From contig JAALGZ010000020.1 of assembly GCA_015227615.1 (NCBI GenBank), positions 310,001-374,000 on the forward strand: a stretch of 64,000 nt of DNA, written 5' to 3'. The notes beneath the pieces were generated by a model. It ran no database searches, had not been told where the DNA came from, and saw only the letters and a program-made list of their open reading frames with translations. A program made the translations under genes and the position numbers. Numbering within the stretch: position 1 is the first letter of the stretch; each line of letters starts with the position of its first letter. Positions 23,601 through 36,348 of the stretch are shown piece by piece. The DNA is from Labyrinthula sp. Ha. Taxonomy: Eukaryota; Sar; Bigyra; Labyrinthulida; Labyrinthulaceae.

Positions 23601-25366
23601 TACATGTATGAGTAATATGTTTAAAGTATCAAGTAAGCAGCGCGTTTACTCATACAGATATAGAAATATATGTTTTTTATTTAAAGATGGTCACAAGTCC
23701 CTCCATTATTTTGTCTTAGCTGCAAGTTAATACTTCAAATTTTCAACAACTATGGCAAAATATAAGCTGAACCTTGATTTAGAAATTGGGTAGAACTGAA
23801 ACTCAGTTTCTAGTGCATCCAGTCAAACTTGTTGAAATTTTACTTTACATGGTCAACGTAGAATAGGGATAATATATTCAAAATAGAAAAAAGACTTTTG
23901 TGGAAACTGTAAAAGTGAATGAATTTAATATAACGTCATGATTAAATTATTTTTTGTGGTTGGTTACTTGATAAATAACTATTAACAAACTAGATAAACT
24001 CCTTCAGGGCTGATATGTTCCTGGATTAATTAGTTGATTTACATTGTCTAAAATTCGCTTCAAATGTCATATAGAATGCACAACCCATGTTACTTAGAAA
24101 TTTTCTAGCTTACCCGACAGAAAAATTGATCCACAATTACCCTGTCTATTCTAGGAAATGTTTATCTATTACTAAGCCATTTAAAGTGTTGCTCCCTATC
24201 GGATATCTTACTAGTAAATGAGACTTAACAACAAGGGATCTTTTTTAGTGCTTTCTCCGAGCCATAAAGTGGTGAAAAAGATATACCAAATTATAAGAAA
24301 GATTGTATTAGTGCAGCTATTGCACTTCCAGCAGCTTTATAATAGGCTGCAGTAGATCTTCGGTAAGTATTAAATGAGCTAACTGGATCAGTAAACACTC
24401 CAAGTTGATCAGTACTTGAATCTACACAAGAACATCAACTTTTAATATCTCAGGAGTTACCCAGAACTTAGTTCAATATTCCATATTCAAGCAATACATT
24501 TTGTTTCTTGCTAAGACCTGAATGGAAAGAAAAAACCAGCATCCTTGCATTAAGCTAACGTTTTAAAATTAATCTCCTAGTCGAGAATAATATGAACACT
24601 GAAATATTTTACCTTCACTGTGATACTTATGTGGTTATATTTAAATCTTCGAAGAAGGTAAGTTGATGATTTTGTACATATGTACCTGCTGTATAAAGTT
24701 CTTTTTGATGGTGAGACCATTCCCTGTACACTGCAATTACGAATCAGATTTTATTTGTCGATAATTTATCAACAACATTCTGCCTAATTATCTTTTATTA
24801 ATTTACTCTGATAATTCTTAAGCAATTTTGGTAAAAAATTGGTAATCAACTGCTTATTACTATATGACTCTCATCTTGATCCAAGGAGCCAAAAAATATT
24901 TCTTCATTTCTGTACCAAATTGAAACATTTAGGAACTGGTTTATTCCCCCGGGATAACCTAGAAATAAAATAGAATTTGACCATGTGATCCAGTTTTTAA
25001 AAGTTTTCACAAGTTACAAAAATGAAAACTATCATCTTTTAACTAGTTGGCTCAGGGAAATCTGGCCCACTATTGTATCGAGAAGCAGGAAAATTAGAAG
25101 CACTTGATAATTCAAAAGTCCTAACCTTCCTATTATAAATCAGAGTCAAAACAATTATAAACTAATTGTTGAAAACTCTTATCAAACTTGATACCAGATT
25201 GTACGACATCGAAAACCTCTGAGAAACTACAACTACTTATAATTAGTATATGCGAATATATAAACAGCTGGCCTATTCTTCTCTAAATAATATAGTAACT
25301 ATGTATGTAAAGCTTAAGCAGTATCTTTCCATCATTAATAAGAATTTTGGGAAAATATCCTTGCAC
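17619..25366. other. gene desert with a second LINE fossil
   Basis: About 7.7 kb without a recognisable host gene. Minus-strand reverse-transcriptase remnants lie at about 19.8-20.8 kb and are listed separately. Several short open frames (18290-18547, 18702-18917, 19049-19282, 21823-22014, all minus) may be further remnants of the same element but carry no diagnostic motif. From 22 to 25.3 kb I see only AT-rich sequence. Confidence 0.55.
19792..20840 (-). mobile_element. decayed LINE reverse transcriptase
   Basis: On the minus strand, in order: PPFEELKESLKTLKN at about 20785-20830 (the linker before the RT core); NIILLCKKGSYQGLENYRLI (about 20560-20640), matching the block with KKG...NYRPISL; EAWFREQTGTRENT, matching QxGFRxxxST; then, after a damaged stretch, MIELIQKVLYGN (about 19890-19925), matching the downstream I.LI..LY block. 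Frames shift between pieces. The sequence is closer to the RTE/jockey-like KKG type than is the other LINE in this window. Ends, poly-A and target duplication were not found; flanking sequence on both sides (about 18.2-22 kb) may also belong to it. Confidence 0.65.
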
Positions 25367-25438
25367 TTCCCCCGCCGGGAATTGAACCCGGATCTTGACG
25401 GTGAGAGCGTCATATCCTAACCATTGGACTACGAGGGA
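25367..25438 (-). tRNA. tRNA-Glu: tRNA-Glu (anticodon CTC)
   Basis: Seventy-two nt on the minus strand fold as a cloverleaf: acceptor TCCCTCG pairs with CGGGGGA (one G-T), anticodon stem TGACG/CGTCA with loop CTCTCAC (anticodon CTC, reads GAG), and T-arm CCGGG-TTCAATT-CCCGG. No intron, and no CCA encoded. It lies 118 bp upstream of the SPT16 ATG on the opposite strand. Confidence 0.95.
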
Positions 25439-25556
25439 TTAACTTTATATACTTTTAATTATTGGTTTGGTGTTATACCTGGCATTTAAGGATATCTAAC
25501 TTCATAGAAAACGATACTTCTAACAGCACTCCAAGGAAAACTACACAAAGCATTGA

Positions 25557-28500
25557 ATGGCAACTGTGGAAATCAATCCAGATCAATTCTGGGGTAGAGT
25601 CAACCGTCTTTATCAATCGTGGAATGCTGTTAAATCTAACAAGGAACATGAAGAAGGCTCAAGGTATCTTCCATAAAACCGTTTCTAACGTTTTTAGTGA
25701 ATCGCCATGGCAAGCAGAAAGCTGGTTTTTTATTGTTGGAAAAACAGATGGAGTGGATACAAATAATATAGGAGAGCTCCTGTCCCAATATTTACTTTCT
25801 TTTCTATTTACAGATACTTTGTTTTTCTTTACTGAAAACACATTGCACATCCTGGCTTCAAAGAAGAAACATCAGATTCTACAGCAGTTAAAGAAAAAAA
25901 CTAGCGTTAAACCAAGTGTTGAGCTTAATCTCATTCTACGCGAAAAAGATGACGAAGGTGTTTTAAAGCAGGTGAAGGAGATTTTGGGTTCTCTTAAAAC
26001 AACTGCTCATCTACTTGAAGACAAGTTCGAAGGAAAATTCACGCCTATATTTTTTAAGGCACTTGAAGAATCGGAAATAGAAACCAAAGAAAAGTCCTTA
26101 AAAGATGAGTTCGTCAAATATTTTTCAAAACATGATAGCGTTTGTATATCTCTGGCACAAAAAGCGTCACATCTTTGTACCAGGTCCTTGAAAAAGGCAT
26201 GTCTCAAGAGGATGGAAAACATCATAGATGAAGAACTTCCTCTCACTCTAGGAAATTTTGCAAAGGAAATAGCGGATAAAATGAAGAATCCTAAGAAGCT
26301 TCGGTCTAAAGCACCCGCAACAAGTGTATCTTTGTTCTTTGATCCTGTTGTGTTTTCTAATTTGAAAACTTCGGAAAATGACAAAGATGTTGATGTGGCT
26401 GCTAGCTCTGAGAAAAAAGATTCTGGCTCAAGCTGTACTGTGATTGGGTTTGAAGTGGGTGCTAAATTTAAGGACTATGCATCAGCAATGGCTAGAACGT
26501 ATTTTGTAGGGCCTGGAAAGGAAGAAGAAAATGTTTATGGATCACTTGTGAAGGTTTATAAAGAATGTTTACGCCTTCTTAAACCTGGAATCAAGGTAAG
26601 CGACTTTGTAAAACAAATAAAAGAAATTGCCAAGAAGGAAGGGCTGGAAAAAGGTTTTGCGCCGTCACTAGGGGAAAATCTGAATCTAATAGATCGGGGT
26701 TTTAAATTAGATGAAGAATGTGGAGAAACCATATCAGCCTTGATGGTTTTTTATTTGAGGTTAGAAGTAAAAAGAGAGAACTTTAAGTGTGTCTTAGGAG
26801 ACACGGTTGTTGTTCGAGGTAATAAGATTCCTGAGACAAACTTGCATAGCGATCCTTTGACTAAAAGTGAATATAACTATGATCAAGTTATTTATGAGTT
26901 GCAGGATGACGAGGAAGAAGAAGAAGAAGATGATGATGAAGCTAGTGTTAAAAAAGAAAAACCCAAGAAGAAAGAAAAAGCTGAACCTGAGATTCCTTTA
27001 GAATACCGACCTGGTCGAGTTACAAGAAGCCAAAATAAGAGTGCAGCTGAAATTGAGCAAGAGAAGTCAATGGCCTCTATTCAAAAACAAATTGAAGTTC
27101 ACCAAAAAGAGCTAATGAAGAAAAGAGCACAAGAGGAAATGAATAAGTTTGAATCTGGTGCTGAACCCTTGGAAAAAGAAGTCGATAAAATTGAGCTGAA
27201 AAGAAAATTTGCAACAGCTTCAAAGTACCCGAAGCAACTTGATAGAACGAACAGAAATCAGGTTTACTGTGATATGGACTCTGAATGTGTGTTTGTTCCA
27301 ATTTTTGGGTACCATGTTCCATTTCATATCACAAGCATAAAGTCTGTGTCTAAGAGCGATGAAGAACGAGCTACGTTGTTGAGACTGAACTTTTTTTATC
27401 CAACAAATTCCACCCTGAGCAAAGATGCAAGTGATGAAATGAGAGCCTTAATTGAAAAGTACCCAAAGTATTATATATTTTCCTTTTTATTATAGACTTG
27501 CTTATGTGAAAGAAATGTCGTTCAAATCGCGCGAAACGGAATCAGCCAATCTCAATCTTCAGCTACGTTTAATTAAAGAGTTACAAAAGAAAGTTAGAGC
27601 CCGGAAAAAGAAAAAAGAACAAGAACAAGATATAGTTCCTCAGCAAAAACTTATTCTTAATACTCGATCTGGTCGGAAGCCACGAATAACAGATGTTTCA
27701 ATGAGGCCACCTCTACGCAAAGGAAAGTGTTATGGAAATTTAACAGCGCATGTTAATGGCCTAAGGTTTAGAACTTCCAGAGGAGAGACATTTGACATCT
27801 TATACTCAAATATTAAACACTTTATATTTCAACCTAATGACCATGAGTTGACAGTTCTTGTTCACTTTCATTTGGTTCACCCGGTAATTATAGGTGCAAA
27901 AACTAAGTCAAGGGATGTACAGTTCTTTGCCGAGGTTGTTGAGGGATCAACCGCTTTGGACGCTGGAAATAGAAGAAGACATATGTATGATATTGATGAA
28001 ATTGATGATGAAGAAAGAGAACGTAAAATGCGAAAGAGATTGAACAAACTCTTCAAGCATTTTTGCGATCAAGTAGTCGAAGTCGTAGAACAGAGCAACT
28101 TGCCTTCATTAGAGTATGACATTCCATACAGAAAACTTTCTTTCACTGGAGTACCGAACAAAGAGATGGTTTTATTGCAACCTACTGTAAACTGTTTGAT
28201 CAATGTGACTGAAACACCTTTCTTCTTAGTTTCATTAGATGAAGTTGCTCACATTCACTTTGAAAGAACGGATTTTAGAGTCTCAAAAACATTTGACATG
28301 GTTTTTATTTTAAAGAAACACTTGAAGTTGAACAAAACTGTTTATGACGTACCTCAAAGGATTCAAACTATTCCAGTAGATAAGTTTGAGATGATAAAAC
28401 AGTGGATTGATGAAAAAGGTGACTTAACATTCACATGTGGAACAACTCCATTAAACTGGAAGAATGTTATGATTGGAGTTCGTGAAGAGCTAGAGAACGG

Positions 28501-28825
28501 GATCTTTTGGGATGATGTAGATACAGAAGGTGAAAAGAAAGCAATTGGATGGAACTTCTTGAGTCTGGAGGAAGAAGAGGAAGTTCAAGAGGTGGAAGAA
28601 GAAGGTAGTGTGTTTAGTGAGGAAGGAGTGGAGGAAGAAAGTGAGAGTGAAGAGGATGAAAGTGAAATGGATGAAAGTGAAAGCGAGAGTGAAGAAGTTA
28701 GTGAGGAAGAGGCACCAAGTTGGGATGATCTTCACAAAGAGGCAGAAGAGAGTGATAGAAGAAAAAAACATAATGAGAGAAGTGGACATGAAGAAGAACG
28801 AAGGGTTAAAAGACGAAGAAGATAA
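25557..28825 (+). CDS. SPT16: SPT16, large subunit of the FACT histone chaperone
   Basis: Three exons, 25557-25663, 25698-27467 and 27496-28825, join in frame to 1068 aa; the introns are 34 and 28 nt. The start MATVEINPDQFWGRVNRLY matches the SPT16 N-terminus and lies in a different frame from the longer unspliced open frame. Order: an inactive aminopeptidase-like domain (about 1-440, KKKHQ and GFEVGAKFKDYASAMARTY), an acidic linker (DDEEEEEEDDDE), a dimerisation region, a middle domain with HVNGLRFRTSRGETFDILY and HIHFERTDFRV, and a Glu/Ser-rich acidic tail that binds H2A-H2B. FACT moves nucleosomes for polymerases. Length is near the family norm (about 1035-1050). The gene is convergent with RPB8, 2 bp between stop codons. 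Confidence 0.97.
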
Positions 28826-28827
28826 AT

Positions 28828-29289
28828 TTACATATTGCTTTGTTCCTTACGTATCAATATGTATATGCTCATATCTAGCAAAATATTCTTTAGATGCCTT
28901 TGGTCCCCTTCTAGTTTCTGTAACAGACCACCATAACTTACGTAAACTACTCGTTTTTCCTCGTCTACTTGATCAACTTGATAAACTTTTCCATGCATAC
29001 AGTAATCATACTTATCTACCAAACTAGGTTCTCCAGATTGATCATATGTCTTTGAGTTTGCTCCTTTCTCCGCGTCCAAACTTACACTTTTTGCCATAGT
29101 CACTGTAATCTTATCTTGCAGCTTTAATGGAAATACTTCATTTAATATGTCTATCATTGTAGTTATATCATAAGTGGTTGCTCGACCTACAATCCGTGAG
29201 ATATTCTTAAATGCCGTGGAACTTTTTCCTTCTGGATTTATGTCATCTATTACAAAGTTATCCTCGTATAAAATATTATTGCCACTCAT
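28828..29289 (-). CDS. RPB8: RPB8, subunit shared by RNA polymerases I, II and III
   Basis: 153 aa from the ATG at 29289, giving MSGNNILYEDNFVIDDINPE as the start. An upstream TTG in frame would add 32 residues absent from the family. Hallmarks are DNFVIDDINPEG, DITTMIDILNEVFPLKLQDK, YDYCMHGKVYQVD and VYVSYGGLLQKLEGD, matching the RPB8 OB-fold; human RPB8 is 150 aa. It is a structural subunit (RPABC3) of all three nuclear polymerases. It lies tail-to-tail with SPT16, so the two elongation-related transcripts probably overlap at their 3' ends. Confidence 0.95.
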   Translation of the reverse strand: MSGNNILYEDNFVIDDINPEGKSSTAFKNISRIVGRATTYDITTMIDILNEVFPLKLQDKITVTMAKSVSLDAEKGANSKTYDQSGEPSLVDKYDYCMHGKVYQVDQVDEEKRVVYVSYGGLLQKLEGDQRHLKNILLDMSIYILIRKEQSNM

Positions 29290-29519
29290 CTGTCCGTTAA
29301 AATTCAAAGGTGACTGAAATGGGCAATGATAAAGAGCAAGATCGTAAAAACTTTCAAGTATGCAAGTTCTTATCTTATGAGACAATGTGTCTTTTGTTTT
29401 CTAAAAAAATGGAAAGAAGCAAAAGATAAATACGATGCCATTTCGTGGATTCTACGAGTTGATATTGTTTATTGGCCACTTGGAAGACACATTTATTGCT
29501 GCCACCTTTCCAACCTTCA

Positions 29520-30518
29520 ATTGAAAAGTTAATGTACAAGTGCTGAAGCAGAATTAGGCTATTATTTTGAAAAATAAGAATATATATTCTTGTTTTCGGA
29601 GATATATCTTGAAATATGTTTATTACCGTTTCTTAAGAGTTTTTTTCATTGCTCCATGATTTTGAACCGTTCAAATGTTCATATGAACCAAGAAACATAC
29701 ACAAGAAGTAAAAAAAAGCATTCTACGCAGCTATTTAGAGTTACTATTAAAAAAAAAGCTGTTGCAGTTTCATCGCTGTTACATTATTGATTCTCCACTT
29801 TAGTTTTTCTGGTACAAATAGATTTAGGAGGTCTGCTGCTTTTGACTGGCTGAGAGTTCACTCTTATACTGCGACCGTACTTTAGAGATTTTTTCTTTGT
29901 TAAAATATCTCCTTAGCTTTGTTTCAAAATTTAAATCATATGACGAAGGATTGGACAGCTTGTAATTAGTTTTCACTAACTATGTCCTAAATGTTGCCGA
30001 GAAAAGCTGTCACCTGACCCAGAAATCTGCTTTTCTGATGAATAAGCTAATTTGTCTAATCTTTGTTCAGATATTTTGTGGCCGTTTTCTAGTTTTCAGC
30101 TGAATGATAATATAAGGATGCAACGAAATGTTTATTCTATAGAAAAGTCTCCTCATGTTTGCTTACTTCGTTAAATATTTTGTGTTTAAAAGTAATTTCA
30201 TTAGAAAAAAACAAAGGATAGGAAGGATTGATAGGAATCGAGTTCTACTTTTAGTAACTTTTTTCATTAGATGAAGACAAGAACAAAATTCGAAAGCAGC
30301 AGAAGTTCGTAGGTTTAAATCCGAAGCTTCTGAATACAGGTTTTATTACAGCTCAGCAGATGTTAGTATGAAAGATAGTGGTTTACTTCTCAACACATAT
30401 GAAGCCAAAAAGAGAAGGAGCTATCGCTCGTAGAAAAAAAGTTTGCCTTGTTCTTTTCACGTGATGAACTCCTGGTCTTTGCTAAACTTGATTCAAAACA
30501 TTGGTATGCCAAAGACAC
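29520..30518. other. intergenic region
   Basis: About 1 kb downstream of the next minus-strand gene and upstream of RPB8. It has short A-rich runs and a 66-codon open frame (29590-29790) with no recognisable product. ATTGG (a reverse CCAAT) at about 29469 lies in the RPB8 promoter area. No other signal seen. Confidence 0.45.
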
Positions 30519-31274
30519 TTATGATTTAAAGAATTTGATCACTGAAAGAATTGCCACCAAGAGGACTATGTAGGTTACGATATCTGGGAAAAGAATGAGA
30601 CAAGCTAAGAACAACAGCGGTAAGCAGGTTTTGACCAGGCATTGCGCTGCTTCTTCGTCATCCAGTTCTGTTGGATTCTTTATCAGATTGACATCTCTCT
30701 TTGCTGGCTTTCTTCTGTAATGATATATTACTCCTATACTGCTAAACCTTACTTTTATTCTTGGTCTAGGTGCAACGAGATCCTTAAGTTTCCTTTCATA
30801 GTTTAGGCCAACAGATACTTCTTCTGAAAGACTTCTTCTTTTTCTAAAATACTTCCAAGGTATATCGCATAAGCTCAAGGGAGGATTTCTCAAGAAGAGG
30901 CTCAAACTTCTCCACATCTGGCAGTAGATAGTAGCTAGTGCAACAACGAAAAAGTTATCAGTCAACTTGATTCTTGGAGATGATCCCGATGAGAGTTAAT
31001 CTAGAGCTTTTCATCTTTTACCTCATTTGAACCAATATTCGGCTGAAGCTCTATTTGGTTGCTATCACTATGGTTTTCACCTTGTCTTCTTTCATTATAT
31101 GATTCAAATTGAGTTGGAAACGTGCTTTGTGATAAAGACTGTGTTGACTGAGCTGGAGCTTTCTGCTTAAGTTCAGTTTGCTTCGGAAACTTCTTTCCTC
31201 TTCTTTTTCTCAATAGTGGCTTCAACTGGCTTTCCCATAGTGCTCTATGCGCAAACAAACGAACTCAGCACCAT
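30519..31274 (-). CDS. unrecognised C-terminal membrane protein with PP1-docking-like motif
   Basis: Two open frames on the minus strand (about 31258-31003 and 30961-30519) look like exons of one gene, because the first ends at a GAG|GTAAAA donor. One reading uses a 21-nt intron (ending CTCTAG) and a 32-nt intron (GTTGAC..CACTAG), which restores frame; a single 56-nt intron is the alternative. The first exon may begin at the ATG at 31274 through a 22-nt intron. The product has a basic, Gln/Ser-rich N-terminus, an RVxF-type element KVRF followed by SSIGVIYHYRR (30723-30755), and two hydrophobic segments at the C-terminus (about 40 residues) ending IKFFKS. RVxF plus a hydrophobic pair and Arg is how PP1 regulators such as GADD34 dock. 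Family unknown; exon borders uncertain. Confidence 0.55.
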
Positions 31275-31289
31275 GTTTTCTTTAATTAT

Positions 31290-34282
31290 ATATGTGCAAG
31301 TTATTAATACTTAGGAATCTCTATCGAGAGACTCTCGAGAAGGAGCTTTGCTATAACTTACGAGACAACGACAGACACCCTTTTACTGAGATTATCTTAA
31401 GTGTGACGCCCGCAAAGTAGCGAGAAGGGATTTACCGAGAGGTTGTTAAAACTGCCAACCCGTTAAAGATGTCTAGTTTCGAGACAAACGAAAGGGATCG
31501 AAGTTTGTTGTCGATCACAGACAACGGAATAGCTTGGATGATAGATTAATAAAACAATTATACTGATATTAAGGTATATATATATAGAAAATTAAAACAA
31601 AAGAGAAAATTCAATGTAAAGAAAATAACAACACTACAAAGTTTCATTTTGAGATTGGTTTGATTATTAAAGAAAGGTGAAACATATACCATACAAATAA
31701 CAAAGAACTAGAATTATAGCATAATTTTCGAAAAGAAAACTTATTGAGTAGATTGTTAATTACTAGTTCGAGGGGAGAGCTATTTTTGACTATTATCTGT
31801 CCTGAAACTCATAAGTCATAACGTCAGCTGCTAGAGAAACAGGATTGGTAAATTCCAAGAAAAATAACTAGAATACATAGCTTATAGTTGCTGTTAGATG
31901 AAGCCATAGAATTGAGTACAAAGCAGTCTAAGACGAAGAAAATTCGGTTAGGTATGGAGGTTGATATTCATTGTAAGGAACATCTCGATTTGCACTCTTC
32001 AACTCGGTACTATGGTTTTAATTTGGATTGCAAGTTTGTATCAATGGATTTAATGTTTTAGATTTATGTCTTCATTGAGCCCAGCTTCCTTTTTGTATTC
32101 TAGGATATACCAATTACAAACTAATAATTCAGCGGTAGTTTCTTGCAATCTCGTCACTTACTAGGATCGGATCCTTCTTCCGAAGAAAAGACTGGTAGTA
32201 GATATTTAAACGTTCTGCACTCTTTGTGACAATTAACAAAGCAGATGCTTAACTCCAACCAATACCTAATTTATAAAAATGACAATCGAAAAGGTGGTTT
32301 ACCTTGTGCCAGAGAGCCAGTGTTATTGTAGCTTCGGTAAAATAGAGATTATTTAAATGTGTGGTAACATTAACTTAATGACTGACTTAATATCTCAAAA
32401 TATAAAAGCAATACATAGCTGTTGTTTTATAGAAAAAGTACGCAAGAATACTATACTTTGTTCTAGACATGTTTGATGCAAGCTAAAACTGTACAGGCGT
32501 GAAAATGGGCAGAAGATTCTAACCAAATATAACAATATAAGTTAACAGAGTCATTTCTGAATTTCCAAGAATTAAAGCGGAAATAAACTCACTAAATATA
32601 GGATGATGTCTAAAGGATAAAATTCGCTTGGGCATGCTAGCAAGGGTTTCAAATCAATCCATAGTATTTTTATATTGTTATTGATCAGGGATAAAAGAGG
32701 AACCAGTTAAAAGGAACCAAGTATTTTAATCGCCTATTTAATTGCAATAGTTGACGACTTTTGACAGAGAGTCCTCAAAATCTTTGTACAACAAAGTGTG
32801 GCATAGTCATTGAAACTTTTTGCAGTTTTTTAATTCTAATATAACCAACTGGAAAGCTGAGCTAAGCTCATAGTATTTACAATGGCAATGAAAATCTCAG
32901 TTTTGAAATGTAAGTGTGAATAGATTCTTCTTCTTACTTTCTATAGTGCTTACAAGTTTCTGGTTACTAGATTCTCTCTTGAAAAGTAAACTATTCTTAC
33001 TTAAAGAAGCAATAGCGTGGATTTTGCATACTATGCCATTTCAACCATTAATTTTTCTATATGAAATATTGAATTCTCTTATTAACCGCAGTATGTGTTG
33101 CATCTTAGCGAATGAGCAAATTGAAAGTTGTACCTTGTATTTGGCTATCTAGGCATATATATTCGTCCATGTAATTTATAGGACAGGTTAAATATTTTAT
33201 TCTTAAATTACTTGGTTCTAGATAGAAAGATTGGGTTCAGCTACTTCAGTTTCAATGAGAAAAAAATGATTTACACAACGTAATAATATATATATATATA
33301 TCCTATTTCAGACAAACAAAGGAACAGGGCCCAGGTTATTCTAAGAGGTAAAAGGTCTTTAAATTTCTCTTAAATCATGTAAATAGAACCCAAATTTTTC
33401 GATTTGGTAAAACAAAAATTTGTGGTCATATGCTCGGATTATAATGTAATTTCTGCCCTACAGAATCTTATCGAATGAACATTCAGCTCCAATTGACTCA
33501 TTTGTTAAATCCATTGCTTACTAACCTAAATAATGATACGTAATTATAGGTCATAACAAAGTCATTCTTAATTACGAAAATTAATGTACTATTCCATACT
33601 TAAATTAATTCCAAAACCATTTAATTTCTCTTAAGATATTAGAATTCACAGTCATAGCACAATACATCAACTAGAAAAGCGCAGATAAGGCACTTTTAAA
33701 AAGAATATGGGCCATCTAAGGTATATCGGAGTGAAAATTTGCCAATCAGCATGGAGAAAAATAGCTCTTCTTTCCCACGAATGTCCAGAACTCCAAGAAC
33801 TTAAACACGACCCCATTGCCCCATCTTAAAACCAACTCTTTGACTTAAATCTAAGTGCTTTTCAAATTTATCAATCGATATCCTTCCTCGATTCCACAAA
33901 GCGTTATATATAAACTGAGGTTCATGAATGAATAGTATCATATAGGTTAAAGTTCATATTATTGGCACATCCAAGAAAATTTAACCAGGTTTTAATGTAC
34001 AGAGGAGTGTTTGTATAAAGAAAAATTGTCGCAGAAACCAAGTAAGCTACATAGCCAAGGTCTAAACTTTTCCGGTTTTCAGCCATGTTTGTATTCCTAG
34101 AGGTATTTCCATATAAACCTGTAAATTTGTTTTAAAAATCTTATGAGTTATATCGATTTGCTACCCTTAATTTATTAGCTATAATATACATGAGTTTATA
34201 TCCGTTTAAAGTATTTTAGATCTCAATAAATATGTACTCTATGAGAGGCTACTCAAGCACCCTTTAGATGTGTGATATTTAA

Positions 34283-34313
<31 letters not shown>

Positions 34314-36320
34314 GGTATTGATAGTTAGCTTAATGGTTGAGTCAGTCCATTATTTCTGAAAATAATATAAGTGTTAATTACGTTATTCAAGAGCCAGAAT
34401 TTCATCGAGAAAAACGAATGCCAAATTTAAGAGTTCATTGTAGAAAAATACCAATCTAGTTGAGATCTAACCAAAAGACCAGGGTAAGGGAAACTGTTTA
34501 GAAGGTACTTGGAACTTAATATGAAACGAAGTAGTAAAACCAAGTTTTCTTGTTATTCAGCGACAATGAATTTAACTTACTTGAGGCAGCATATTATAAA
34601 CTAAAATAGTTAAATAAAGGAATTGGCAAAAGTAAAGTGTTGCAACAAAACCATAGTCCTTTAAGAGTTTATATCAATACTTCATTTTCGGTTTTCTAAT
34701 TTTGATCCTATTTCTCATACAGGGGAATTCTACTTAAAATCCACTATTATTGTCCCCATCAGCTGGACCGCAGTTTAAAAACAACTTAATTCCCAAACTA
34801 TCAGAGTCAAACTAAACATGTTTTCTATTTTCCAATATATACTCATGTGAACATTGTTAACTATAGTTCATGCAGATAGCTCATTTGTAAAAGTAAAAAA
34901 GTCTATTTTTCTCAACTGATAGATGGAAAAGCAAGGGTGAAAAAACTATATTCTAGTGTGTCGGCACGAAAAAAACAATTTCAAATCCAAGAGAGATATT
35001 TGAGTAACGTAAGAAAGTTATGTCAATGCCTTCATCAAATTCGTTTGCAGTAATATAACAAATTTAATAACTCCAGTAATAGAGAACCAGAAGTTAGTAA
35101 AATAATCAAAATAAAACAGCAACCTGGAACAAAAATAAATACCCGAATATTTAATGCCTGTTGTATAATCAGCTTTACGGTTATATAAATCTTAAGATTA
35201 ATGTCTCAATAAAGTTGCGAATCAGGTCCTGGATTATTAGGTTCATGGGGAACTCATTTGTAGTTTCTACCTTGGGCGATTAGGAATTAAGTGATATTAA
35301 CAATAGAAACACTAAAGAAATTATTTTTAACGAAGGAAAATTCATTACCAAAAAATAATATAAATTAATTTAACAGCCACCAATCACATTTCAAGGTTAC
35401 AATTGAAATTAATAACCCCTCAGACCCAATTCACATATTGGACTCCCTGAATCGGTTATATTGATGAACCAAGAAATTTTATTAGAAGAAACGTACATAA
35501 AATATGTGATTAAAGGTGCATTGTAAGAGCTCGCTGATGTATTTTTAGAATTTTGGGGAGTATTCTGGGAGGGGAAGTAAGACAGTGCGAGGTTGAATAA
35601 CTCATTTAGTAAAGAATCAAGAAACCTTTCAGGATTCTCGAATGAGACATTCTTTAAGGCTTTCTGACGAGATGCCAAATAATTTTGAGATTTGTTACTA
35701 TACTTTTAGATTCCTAAAAAATCAAAAAAAGATTCAAGTCAGTTAGAATTTGAGGTGTCTGAGTTTCTGAATGAGGAAATTTTCTCATTTTTTAAATCTA
35801 ACTGTACCTATACAGTGCAATATGAAAACGCCAAATTTACTACAAAGATAATTAGCTATATATATAGTAATGGATTAAATTTAAACAGCAAACGCTGCAT
35901 GAATAGAAGGTTCATTTGAATAAGAAATATATAGTTGTTAATCGAATTTTAATTTGTTCGAGGTATAGGCAATAGGTTGCTTAGACGTCCTCAATTCAGG
36001 GTCAATTGGGAGAATATCTAGATATAACTGATAAAACTTACCGACGGACTGTTTTATATTCTTATATTCTGCATCTACTTGCCCAACTGTATTATTCAGT
36101 CACCTCTGCTACAAGAAACTAATAGTTATAGAACTATAGACGGTTAACACAAATAGAAAAGGTGTTTTAAAACACCGAAACTTAAGCAAAGCACAATTTC
36201 AAAATTTAAATTCAAAATAAGTTGAAGTTTTATTATTATTATTTGGTATAGAATTAGTCGAAATATTTTTGTTCTTGTTATTGCACTAATTTCGAAATCG
36301 TAGAATATGTGACACCAGAA
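31290..36320. other. gene desert
   Basis: About 5 kb of AT-rich sequence with no recognisable gene. It holds TA microsatellites at about 33286-33301 and 34289-34313. A plus-strand stretch at 33700-33810 reads MGHLRYIGVKICQSAWRKIA and on; it is protein-like but unassigned, possibly an old element remnant. A CCAAT at about 35387 is isolated. Confidence 0.5.
34289..34313. repeat. (TA)n microsatellite
   Basis: An uninterrupted TA dinucleotide run of about 25 nt. A shorter one (about 16 nt) lies near 33286-33301. Confidence 0.9.
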
Positions 36321-36348
36321 AAATGAATATGGCATTACCGTCAGTGCC

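Noticed and set aside
25462-25557. Upstream extension of SPT16 beginning at 25462
   Set aside because: That frame differs from the true SPT16 start; the real N-terminus begins at 25557 in another frame and is joined by a 34-nt intron.
28490-28789. Phe/Leu-rich minus-strand open frame
   Set aside because: Antisense of the SPT16 acidic tail (GAA/GAG-rich), not a membrane protein gene.
29290-29385. Longer RPB8 N-terminus from 29385
   Set aside because: It starts at a non-ATG codon and adds residues not present in the family; the ATG at 29289 gives a normal-length RPB8.
30723-30760. Candidate 38-nt intron GTAAGG..TTACAG inside the membrane protein
   Set aside because: Removing it breaks the reading frame, ends CAG rather than TAG and is longer than the local range.
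33700-33810. Possible element remnant reading YIGVKICQSAWRK
   Set aside because: Too short and without a recognisable block; kept only as a note in the desert entry.
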